Source: Parvularia atlantis
Lineage: Eukaryota; Opisthokonta; Rotosphaerida
Direction of reading: 5' to 3'
DNA: 64,000 nucleotides
Assembly (NCBI GenBank): GCA_943704415.1
Contig: CALSCO010000090.1
Location: 19,641-83,640 of the forward strand
Within the stretch, counting starts at the first letter, position 1, and each line of letters opens with the position of its first letter. Shown here in pieces: positions 22,637-32,108 of the stretch. The position numbers and the translations under genes are program-made. A model generated the notes under the pieces. It had not been told where the DNA came from. It worked only from the letters and a program-made list of their open reading frames with translations, and did not search any database.

Positions 22637-23398
22637 TCACTCGTCCTCGTCCTCTTCGTCCTCTCTGTCTTCTTCATCCTCATCGTCCCCGTCGTCGCTC
22701 CCGTCCGCCACAGTCACTGACGGCGTCGCAGCCGCACTGGCGCCCGCCTTGGGCTCGTCGTCCGCGTCCTCGACAAAGTCGTCGCCGTCAAAGTCGTCGT
22801 CGTCCGAGCCGTCCTCGCCGTCCTCGCCCGTCGCCGAGCGCCGCGTCGGCACCGGGTCGCCCGGCTTGACCCGCCCGAGCGCCTTGTTGCGTAGATACGT
22901 GCGCCGCTGCCGCTCCGACATCTGCTCGATGCGCTCGCGCTCGGCGATCTCCTCGGCCTCCTTCTCCTCGCGCGAGCGGCGCGTGCTGTGCGCGTGCGTG
23001 AGCTGCGTGCGTGCGTGCACGCGGGTCGCACGTCGGGAGGATCTCGTTCGCCTGCATGCACTTGGCGCAGACCTGGCGCGCGCCGGCGCAAGCGTCGCAC
23101 AGGACGTGGTAGGCCATCGTGATCGCCTTGAGATCGCACGCGACGCTGCGGCGCACGCGCTGCTCAGCGCCACGACCGCGACCGCCCGTCCGCACCACTT
23201 CTTGGGCGTGGTGAGGGGCTTGTACTTGCGGAACTGCTTGCGCCACTCGACCACGTCGCGGCAGTGCTGACACAGGCCGGCGATAGGGCTGCGCAGGATC
23301 TTCTGCGTCTTGACCGAGCCCTTGTTGTGGTGGTACGCGAACCGGTTGGCGTGCGCGGGCGGGCCGCGCCGCACTCCGCCGCCGCCTTTGTTCGACAT
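22637..23398 (-). CDS. C9orf85-like zinc-binding protein (DUF2039)
   Basis: Start ATG 23398 (MSNKGGGGVRRGPPAHANRF). The conserved core reads HHNKGSVKTQKILRSPIAGL, then CQHCRDVVEWRKQFRKYKPL and, after an intron, YHVLCDACAGARQVCAKCMQ. The four CxxC-type pairs match the animal C9orf85 family of unknown function. The rest is a charged tail: a Glu/Arg-rich helix (EEIAERERIEQMSERQRRTY) and a long Asp/Glu-rich end (DDGDDEDEEDREDEEDEDE). No function is known. The stop is 31 bp from the convergent RGP1 stop; the start is 47 bp from the ankyrin gene. Confidence 0.85.
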   Translation of the reverse strand: MSNKGGGGVRRGPPAHANRFAYHHNKGSVKTQKILRSPIAGLCQHCRDVVEWRKQFRKYKPLTTPKKWCGRAVAVVALSSACAAASRAISRRSRWPTTSCATLAPARARSAPSACRRTRSSRRATRVHARTQLTHAHSTRRSREEKEAEEIAERERIEQMSERQRRTYLRNKALGRVKPGDPVPTRRSATGEDGEDGSDDDDFDGDDFVEDADDEPKAGASAAATPSVTVADGSDDGDDEDEEDREDEEDEDE

Positions 23399-23445
23399 CG
23401 CCACGTGGCGCAAAGTGAACGGTGACACGCCGCCACGTCTTTCGC

Positions 23446-24427
23446 ATGGCAACGTTGAGCGATGTGTGCCCGATTGATCACCTCTCAGCGCGCTCGTTCT
23501 CTGCGCGCTCACGGCGGCCGCGGCGGCAGGTCATCGCGCGCCTGGACGCCGGCACGGTCGATGCGCCCGTCACGGCCGACGGCTGGACGCTGCTCGTGCT
23601 CGCCTGCACCCGCGGCCAGGTCGACGCGGCCCGCGGCCTGCTCGCGCGCGGCGCCGACGTCAACCACGCGACGCGCGACGGCCTCACGCCGCTCATCGCC
23701 GCCGTCGCGCACGGCAGCGCCGAGCTCGTGCAGCTGCTGCTCGCGCACGACGGCGTCGACGTCGAACTCGAGGCGCCGTGGGGCGCGACCGCGCTCGTGC
23801 GCGCCGCCGGCGAGGGCCGCACGCCGCTCGTCTGGGCGCTGCTGGACGCCGGCGCGGACGTGAACCGCGGTGCGGGCGGGGACGCGCGCTCGGGCACGCT
23901 CTCACTTGCGTGCGTATGCGCAGTCACGAGCGCGGGCGACACGCCGCTGATGGCCGCGGCGGGCGGCGGCCACGTCGACGTTGTGCGGCTCCTGCTCAGC
24001 CGCGGCGCCGACATCGCCTTCCACAACCGCCAGGGCTTCTCGGCGCTGGGCCGCGCGGTCTTCTACCGGCGCACGGACGTCGTGCGCCTGTGCCTGACCG
24101 AGGGCGCGGACCCGACCTACGTGCGGCGCGCCCAGTGCGCGCATGTGCTTGAGCTGATGTCGCGCGCGCGCGCTCAGAGCGCCGGCCGCGACCTGCCGAG
24201 CGCGCTGGACGTGGCCCGGCGCCTGGGCAGTGCGGAGATGACGCAGCTGCTCGAGCAGAGCCGGCCGTCGTCGTGTGCGTCCCGTGCGCACGCGCCGTGC
24301 ATCCGCTGACGTTTGTGCCGCAACAGGGGCGCGTCTGAGGCCGTACGTGACGTGGCAGACGGCGGCCATCGCGCTCGTCGCGGTGCTCGCCGTGGCCGTG
24401 GGCATGCTCCTGCGGGCTGGCGCGTGA
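23446..24427 (+). CDS. Ankyrin-repeat protein with C-terminal membrane anchor
   Basis: ATG 23446 reads MATLSD; an intron ending at GGCAG (23529) joins VIARLDAGTVDAPVTADGWT. At least five ankyrin repeats follow, for example GWTLLVLACTRGQVDAARGL, GLTPLIAAVAHGSAELVQLL, GDTPLMAAAGGGHVDVVRLL and GFSALGRAVFYRRTDVVRLC. Two further introns sit near 23870-23930 and 24135-24180. The last exon ends with a single hydrophobic segment (TAAIALVAVLAVAVGMLL) and only four residues after it, so the protein should be tail-anchored with the repeats in the cytosol. The partner and membrane are unknown. Its convergent neighbour's stop lies 81 bp away. Confidence 0.8.
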
Positions 24428-24508
24428 CGGTGTGGCATTCGCGCGCAAAAGTCGTACAGTAAGCAAAGAACAAAAGAAAACGCGCGCACCCGAATTGACC
24501 GCACGCGC

Positions 24509-26704
24509 TCACACTTCGCCCATCACGGACGGCCGCGGCGACGCCGAGCGTGACGTCGTGTGCGACCCGGTGAGGACCGACGGGGCGGGCGCAAACACGA
24601 CGTCGCGCGGCGAGGCGTCGGTCGGGTCGCGCGGCAGCTCGGTGCTGCTGGTGGGCGTGACGGTGAGCGTCGGCGTCATGGCCGTGGACGAGCTCGTGAG
24701 CGCGGCGAGCGCCTTGAGCGACATCGGCTCCGACTTGCTCCGCCGGCCGCCCGCCAACAGCGGCGAGATACGGTCGCGCAGTGTCCCGCGGAGCGTCGAT
24801 GGCGCCGGCAGCTCAGGCATGAGCACGAGGTCGGCCAGCGGCGACCGGGCCACGGCCTCGACAAAACCGCGCGTCTGCCGCCACTTCTTGAGCGTGTCGG
24901 TCTTGAGCATGAGGTAGACCTGCGCGGCGGTTCAGCTGCCGGCGGTGAACGACGGCCGCGCGCTGGCGCACCTTGGCCTCGGACTCCTTGAACATGTCGC
25001 TCGTAAAGTCGCCGACGATCACGCGCTCTGCAACCGAGCGGGGGGCTCAGTCCCGCCTCGCGCGCACGCACGCAGGCGCGGCGACGCACCGTGCACCTGC
25101 CCGAGCGTGCTCTCGTCGATGTTGATGGCCATCGGCGCATTCACGTCAAAGTAGACGCGGAACATGCGCCAGCCCTCGGCGTGCAGCGCCGCCGGGTCGC
25201 GCAGCTCGCTGTACCGGCGCGCGTCCTGGTAGAAGAAGATGTTCTCGACGCACCAGCTCTGCGCCTGCGCACGCGCCGCACGCGCCGCACGTCACGCGTC
25301 GTCCCGCACCGCACGGCGGCGCACCGCGAAGCGCTTGAACGCGAGCGCGAGGTCGTGGTCGTTGAGGATGTAGCGCAGCAGCGTCGACGGGCTGAGCTCG
25401 TCCAGCGGCACGCGCTCGTGCGTCGTGCCCAGCTCCGTGTCGGCCGCGAGCGTGCCCGCGGTCGACGACGCACGCGACTTGGTCGAATCCTGCGGGCTGA
25501 GCTTGTAGAACTCGCGGTACGACAGCCAGATCGGGAAGAGCAGGCTGTTGAAGCTCCCGAGCACAAACGCGATCAGCGCCCACGCCTGGCGCGCGCCCGC
25601 CGTCAGCCGTCCTGCGCGCTGTCGCAGCCGCTGCTGTGCGCGCACGTGGCTGGGCAGCGTGCGCGGGAACTTGCTCGGAATGATGCCCTGGACGGCAAAG
25701 AGGATGACGACTGCGGGTCGCGCGCAGTGTGAGCGTTCGACCAGCCCGGCCCGTACCGCCGCGCGCGCACCTGGGATCTCGGTGATGAGCATGTTGCGCA
25801 GCTCCTCCTGCGCAGCGCGTGCGTATGCGTGTGTTAGCCCGCTGAATCTCCTGCTCGCGACGCACCTTGAGCCCAAAGTTGTCGCGCACGCGGTACAGGA
25901 AGAAGCAGAAGAAGATCGAGGCCACAATCGCGGCCACGCCCTCGCCCACGACGATGTACGTGTAGCGGCCTGCGCCGGCGCGCGCGTCCAGCACACCGGC
26001 GCGCCCGTCGCCCGTGCCGCGCGCGCGCACCGTAGCACCCGCCCGGCACGCCCTGGTAGACGAACGTCTGCGCGGGGATGTCCGGGTTGATGTACATGAT
26101 CATGAGCAGGATGGCGACGCTGAGCACGGCGAAGGCGAGCATGATCGCGACCCAGACGCGCTTGTTGAGCATCCAGCTGCGGCAGGGTTGAGCACAGGGG
26201 CCGGGCGACGACGCGCACGCGCGCACACCGGTTCCGCACGAGCCAACGCCCCTCGGGCAGGTCCGGGTCGAAGCGCCCGTTGGTGCGCGCGTCGTTGAGC
26301 GCGTGCATGTAGTACAGCTTGAAGCAGCGCGCGAGGTACGGCTGCGACGCGGCGTTTCAGCGCCGTTTCAGGCGCGGGGGCGGGCGCGGCACGGCGCACC
26401 ATGAACCAGAGCGGGATGATGAGCGCGTTGACCACGCCTGGCATGACGCACGAGAAGCCCGCGTTGGCGTCCGACAGCTCGCCGTAGCACGACAGGACGA
26501 GGAAGAGCACGGCGGCGGCGACCTGGCCAAAGCAGACCATGAAGACGCTGCGCAGCACCGGTCCGTCAACAAAAAGCGCGCCGCAGCGCACGCACGCACG
26601 CACCCGCGCGACTTGATCGGCTCAAGCGCGCGCCGCAGCAGCAGCCACGCCAGGAAGCCCGCCTGCCAGGCCAGGAACAGCGCCATGAACACGTAGCGGA
26701 GCAT
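24509..26704 (-). CDS. Seven-transmembrane protein with C-terminal RGS domain
   Basis: Start ATG 26704 (MLRYVFMALFLAWQAGFLAW). Seven hydrophobic segments follow across short introns: the N-terminal one; LRSVFMVCFGQVAAAVLFLV; PGVVNALIIPLWFMV; VWVAIMLAFAVLSVAILLMI; YIVVGEGVAAIVASIFFCFF; VVILFAVQGIIPSKFP; and AWALIAFVLGSFNSLLFPIW. The cytosolic tail has an RGS box: LRYILNDHDLALAFKRFAV, SWCVENIFFYQDA (25260-25220), APMAINIDESTLGQV (25145-25100), VIVGDFTSDMFKESEAKV (25020-24960) and VYLMLKTDTLKKW (24910). RGS domains accelerate GTP hydrolysis by G-alpha subunits. The 7TM-RGS layout is known from plant AtRGS1 and some fungi. A Ser/Thr-rich tail ends the protein. The ligand is unknown. Confidence 0.85.
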
Positions 26705-26765
26705 GGCTGGTCCGGTTTTCGGGCAAGGGGATTTTTAGCGACAACACAACTTGAACCATGACTCG

Positions 26766-29209
26766 TCACTTTGGCACGACCTTGGGCTCGCCGCCGGCCT
26801 CCGCGCCGAGCAGCTGCTGTAGCGCATCGTAGAAGAGCTTCTCAAAGTGCACGCTCGATTGCCCCTGGAACACGACCGTCTCGGCCTCGAGCGGCGACGG
26901 CGGCAGGATCGACGTCGCATTTTGCTCCGGGCAAATGCAGTTCTTCCACAGCTGCAGCGGCCAGTCCTCGGGCGGCTCAAAGCTGCTGCGGCCGAAGCGG
27001 AGCTGCGCGGCACCCACTGTGAGCGACATTGCACGGCAGACGGAGGAGGTGCGCACGTTCTGCCGCGCGCAGCACGGGATGACCTGCCACGACTGGCCCA
27101 GGAACGTGCCACCGACGTCAAACTGCGACGGCGCCAGCTCAACCTCGGCGCGGTGTTGCTCGGCGGCCTGCGCCACGCGCCGGAAACGTCAGAGACACGG
27201 CGTGCCCTCCCGCGTTGAGCGTACCCGCTGGATCGTGTTTACCACGTCGACATGCAGCGTCGTGTTGAGCGGGAAGCGCTCGCCCGGGTCGCGCTCGAGG
27301 TCAAACAGCAGCATCGGGTAGTGGTACACGGGCGGGACGTTGCCAAAGCCCGGGCGCGTGATGAAGTGGCCCTGTGGCGCGCGCCGTCAGGGGGGGCGCG
27401 TCAGCGTGTCCCTGCGTGCCGCGTCGTGCGCACCTTGTAGCGGCCGACGCGCACGGCGTCGAGCGAGCGGTCACGCCAGTAGAAAAAGTCGTTGTGCGGG
27501 CCCGCGCTGACCTGGCCGGTCAGCAGTGGCAGGAGCGATTTGCCGTCGATGACGCGGTCGGTCGGGAGCGGCACGCCGACGGCCTCGAGAACCGTCGGGA
27601 AAATGTCCATGTTGTTGGCGATGTCGATCACGACGCGGTCTGCGGGCCGCAGTCAGCAGCAGCAGCGCGGTGCGTGCGTGCGCCCACGCACCGGCAGCAA
27701 CGCGGCCGGGCCAGCGCACGATGAGCGGCGAGCGCACGCCACCCTCCCACGTCGAGCCCTTGCCCTCGCGGAAGGGGCCGTTGTTGCCGCCGTCGCCCTG
27801 GACGCCTGGGCGCGCCGTGCGGCGCATGAATGGCGGCGGCACCGGGCAGCAGCAGCCAAGACGCACCATCATCGACTGTGCCGGGCTCGGTCGCGTCCGG
27901 CCACGCGCCGTTGTCCGACATGAACAAGACGATCGTGTTGTTGGCCACGCCGAGCGTGTCGAGCCGGTCGAGCAGCAGGCCGATGCTGGCGTCCATCTGC
28001 CGCGGCGAGCGCGGGTGAGACGGCGCAGCGCACACGCGCGGCCACGACCGCACACCTGCTCCACCATGTCGCCGTACGCGCCGCCCTGCGACGAGCCTGC
28101 GTAGCGCGGCGAGGCGAACGCGGGGATGTGCGGCTCGTGGTACGACATGTACAGGAAAAACGGGCGGCGCGCCTCGACCGACGACTCTGCGGGAGCTGCG
28201 TCAGCCGGTGGTGCGGGCCACGCACGCGCAGGCACACGCACGGATGGCCGCCAGCGCCTTCTCGTTCATGCGCGGCGTGATCGTCTCGAGGTTGATCGGC
28301 TGCTCGATGATGCGCTCGTTCTCATACACGGGCACGGGCGGGAACACGAGTGAGATCGGGAACGGGCCCGGGTAGCCCTGCGCACGCACATGGTCAGCCG
28401 CCTTGTGCACAGCCGCGCTCGCCCGTCCTGCGCACCTCGTCGTGCGAGTACGGCGTGCCAAAGAAGTAGTCGAAGCCGCGCCGCGTGGGCAGGCAGTCGA
28501 CGTGGCCGAGGTGCCACTTGCCGACGAGCGCGTTGTAGTACGCTGCGCGCCCGCACGCCGACCGTGAGCGAGCACACGCCCCGCGGTCACGTCCGCCCGG
28601 CCGCGGCCGCACATTTCTGGCGCAGCGCCGCGGCCAGCGTCGTCTCGTTGGCGGTGAGGCCGCCGACCGACGTCGGGTAGAAGACGCGCAGGAGCAGGTC
28701 GGCGGGCGGGTCGAAGCGCGTGTAGAAGCCGAGGCTGCAGCGGCGCCGTCAGGGCGCTCTGTCACGCTTTCTCGCGAGGCCGCGCGCCCCGCACCGGACG
28801 GGCAGGCGCCCCGTCAGCAGCGAGCCACGTGACGGCGTGCAGAGCGGCGCGGCGGCGTAAAACTGCGCGGGCGCCGTGCGCGTCAGCGGCCAGCAGCGGC
28901 AGCAGCAGCAGCAGCAGCAGCGGCGCGCCTGCGTGAAGCGCGTGCCCTCGCGCGCGAGCCGGTCGATGTTGGGCGTGCGGATGGTCGGGGCGCCTGTGCG
29001 GGACCACGTCACGCGGACGCGCGGTCACGCCACCGGTACGCACCGTAGCTGGAGAGGTCGCCGTAGCCGATGTCGTCCGCCACGAGCAGCAGCACGTTGG
29101 GGCTGTCGGCCTGCTGCGGCTGCTGCGGCTGCTGCGGCTGCTGGGCCGCGGCGACCACGGCGAGCGCCGCAGCGACCATGACCAGCGCAGCACGTGACAT
29201 TCCCTGCAA
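26766..29209 (-). CDS. Secreted/lysosomal-type arylsulfatase
   Basis: Start ATG 29209 or 29200 gives a signal peptide ([15 protein letters not shown]) followed by a PQQ repeat. The sulfatase fold is clear: [20 protein letters not shown] with metal-binding DD, then [16 protein letters not shown] (about 28830-28785), the CxPSR motif whose Cys is oxidised to formylglycine. Next come [20 protein letters not shown] (28545-28470), [30 protein letters not shown] (the second metal-ligand DN), and [17 protein letters not shown]. The TGRLPVR form and the C-terminal Cys-rich region ([28 protein letters not shown]) are closest to ARSA/GALNS-type enzymes. The substrate is a sulfate ester, not identifiable further. 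About ten short introns. Confidence 0.92.
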
Positions 29210-29229
29210 AATCCAGCCAGGCGACCACT

Positions 29230-30884
29230 ATGGCGGCGAATGATGACACGGTGCGCGATCGTCGTGCGCAACGCGGGCCGCGCTCACGGCGCCCGGCGCA
29301 CCGTCCAGGCCGAGCTGCAGCGCTTCCGCGACGCGTGGAAGCGCGACCTGCAGGAGCGGCACACGAGTGCGCTGCGGCTGTACAACGAGGGTGCGCTCTG
29401 TGCCGCTTGCCGTGGGTGCGGCGAACCGCTGACCGATGCGCGCGTCGCAAGCGCTCGTGTTGGAGGCCGACGGCATGATCAACGAGGGTGCGCCGCCGCC
29501 CGCGCGGCTGGGGCGGCCGATTGACCTGCTGCGCGGCACGCAGCGATCCAGTCGTACCGGCGCGCGTTCAAGCTTGACCCGGACGTCGAGAAGGCGCTGC
29601 GCAACGCCCCGCGCGCCAGCACACAGCCCGCCACCCCGCAGCCCACCACCCCGCAGCCTGCCATCGCCACAGCCGCCGTACCGCCCGCCGGCCACGCATC
29701 GTCCCAGCCGAGGCCAGAGCCGGACGCGCCGGTGGCCGTGGTTGTGCCCGCGCGCATCCACGCGGACCCGGTGCTGCAGGCGCTCGCCGACGTCGACACG
29801 ACGATGCGGCCACGCGACGAGGCGCAGGACGCGGCCATACTGCGCCTGCCGGACGAGCTCGTGCTCGCGATCTTCACCGCCGTGGCCGAGCAGTCCGTGG
29901 CCGGGCTCGCGCGGCTGTCGAAAGTGTGCCGGCGGTGGTGCGCGCTCTCTGCGGCCGCCCGTGACGTCGCTCACGCGCTTCGTGCGGCAGGTACGTGCTC
30001 ACGCAGGAGCCGGTCATCTGGAGGCGGCTGTGCGAGCTTGCGTGGCCGCAGGCCGAGTTCCAGGCAAGCGGTTCCGCATCCGCGCTCGGCGTTGATGCTG
30101 AAATACGCACAGCTCGGTTTTTTCAAGAGCGACTGGAAGCTCATGTACACCGACCGGCCGCGGCTGCGCACCGACGGCGCGTACATCGCCAAGGTGACCT
30201 ACCTGCGACAGGTGCGCGCGCGCGCTAGCCTCTTGGCGCGGCGCTGAGCGTGCCGGCCGCACCAGGGCGAGAGCGACACCTACTACCAGCCGGTGCACCT
30301 GGTGACGTACTACCGCTACCTGCGCTTCCAGCCGTCTGGGACGGTGTACTCGCTGGTGCACGCTGTGTGTTGCGGCGCGCGCACGCTGATCGCTGCGGCC
30401 CAGCTGACGAGCGACGCGCCCGCGGCCGTTGTGTCACACCTGCGCGAGGGCAAGGACGCGGCCAAGGGCCTGATGGTGGGCGCGTACGTCACGCGCGAGC
30501 ACCTGGACGACCCGCGGCCGTACGTGGGCGTGAAGGTGCGCGCGCGCACGTTGCGAAGCGTGCTGCGCTGACACGACCGATCGGGCGCAGCTGTGGATGC
30601 GCGCGCCGTCCGGGTCTCAGGCGCGCTACACGTACGTGATGCACCTGCGCCTGCGCAGCACGATCCCGGGCGCGAGCAACAAGCTCTCGCTCGCGTCGTA
30701 CTACTCGTTCGACCACGGGCTCTACGGCGCGGCGTGGGGCGTCATCGGCGACGCGGACGACGCGGACGACGCCGACGCGGCCGCCGTGCCCGCGCACGTG
30801 CGCACCGTGTACGACGTCAGCGCGGCCAAACCCTTTACCTTCTCGCGCGTGCGGAGCTACGCAGCCGCGGCAGGGTTAATGTAA
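29230..30884 (+). CDS. HRT3: FBXO9/Hrt3-type F-box protein
   Basis: ATG 29230 reads MAANDDT, and an intron with acceptor GTCCAG joins AELQRFRDAWKRDLQERHTS, giving a continuous N-terminal TPR-like region (ALVLEADGMINE; YRRAFKLDPDVEKAL). The F-box is at about 29845-29945 (ILRLPDELVLAIFTAV...LSKVCRRW). The family-specific C-terminal half follows: FFKSDWKLMYTDRPRLRTDG, AYIAKVTYLRQGESDTYYQP, VTYYRYLRFQPSGTVYSL, KGLMVGAYVTREHL and the end PFTFSRVRSYAA. These blocks match animal FBXO9 and yeast Hrt3, Skp1-binding SCF substrate receptors. Start choice is supported by frame restoration; it lies 20 bp from the arylsulfatase start. Confidence 0.9.
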
Positions 30885-31086
30885 AGGCTTTCCAGCAGCG
30901 CGCAGCGGCACAAGTGATGACAAATATCACCGCCCGAAACGGGAAGTGAGACGTCGCATCCACGTGCGGCGCGCGTTCCAGAAGGGTTTCAGGCACTTTC
31001 GTCTCCTTTGTCTGCGGCCGCCGCGCTCGTCCCGCGCCGGCCGTTCGCCCTCGCCCCCCGCGCCGCCGCCCTTCCAGCAGCGAACC

Positions 31087-32014
31087 ATGCGTCGGGCAGG
31101 TGCGCCGTGGTGGCCCTTACCGCGCATGGCGTGCCGACCGTGCGCGCCGCAGCTGTCGCGCTCGCCGTCCTCGCGCTCGCAACGGCCCTCGTCGCCGCCG
31201 ATCCCTTCGAGCGCTCGGCGGACGAGCTGCGCGCGCGTCTGCAGCGCCGCGACGGTGCGGCGGGCGCCCGCCTCCCCGTGTGCGCGGCGTGCGGCTCACG
31301 ACGACGCGCGAACAGGCGCGTGCTATCTCAACGGGAACAGCTCGCTCGGCGCCTGCGTTGACATCACGTCTGTCCTCTCGTCCGTCGGCTTCTGCAGTGC
31401 GTCGGGGCCACCGCGGCGAGCGCGACGGGCCGCCCCTCACGCCGCGCGAAATGCCGCCGCCGCCGCGCAGCCTTCGACGCGTACCAGGCCACGCAGATCT
31501 GCGTCTCTGGCGGCTCAGAGGGCGCGCTCGAGACCGACCAGAACACGCAGAGCGTCTACAACCAATACCGCGGCCAGGTCGGCTCAGGCTCCTCGTGCCT
31601 CAACGCGTACCAGAGTGCGTCCAAGGCTGCTCCGATGCGAGCCGTGTGCTCACCGCCGTGACGGCCGGCCGTGCACAGACTATCTCTGCGCGATCGCCTT
31701 CCCGCAGTGCGTCAACGGCCATTCGGTCTTCCTGTGCGAGTCCACGTGCAAAAACTACTACAAGTTCTGCACCGACGGCACGACGGGCCAGTCGCCCGAC
31801 TGCGCCACAGATGTGCGTTGGGGGATGCCGGGGTTCGTGCGCGCATCGTCTGAAGCATGCGGGTCTCTGCACACAGCCGCCCCAGGGCATCGCCATCGTC
31901 GCCGGCTCGACGGGCCCTTCGCTTCAGTGCACGGGCGCCGGGGCCGCGCTGCTGCCGTCGCTGGCCGTCGCGCTCGCGGCCGTGCTGTTGGCGGTGCTCG
32001 CGCACCAGCTGTGA
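31087..32014 (+). CDS. Secreted, probably GPI-anchored protein with Frizzled-CRD-like cysteines
   Basis: ATG 31087, spliced across an intron right after the fourth codon (GTGCGCC...CGCAG), gives a clean signal peptide: MRRAAVALAVLALATALVAA then DPFERSADEL. Cys-bearing exons follow: ACYLNGNSSLGACVDIT, QICVSGGSEGALETDQNTQS, then CTDYLCAIAFPQC, VFLCESTCKNYYKFC and SPDCATD. The last block resembles the C-terminal half of a Frizzled cysteine-rich domain (C..C..AxFPxC...CxxxCxxxxxxC). The protein ends with a hydrophobic stretch (AALLPSLAVALAAVLLAVLA) and almost nothing after it, as in GPI-anchor signals. I do not recognise an orthologue. Cell-surface location is inference; the CRD call is moderate. 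Confidence 0.7.
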
Positions 32015-32108
32015 ACTGTTGGTCTTCCTCCTTGTGATCCTTCCGGGGCCGCACCGCACAGTACTACATTTCCCTCACCACCACCACCCGCTGCTGCGCC
32101 TCGCGTTC

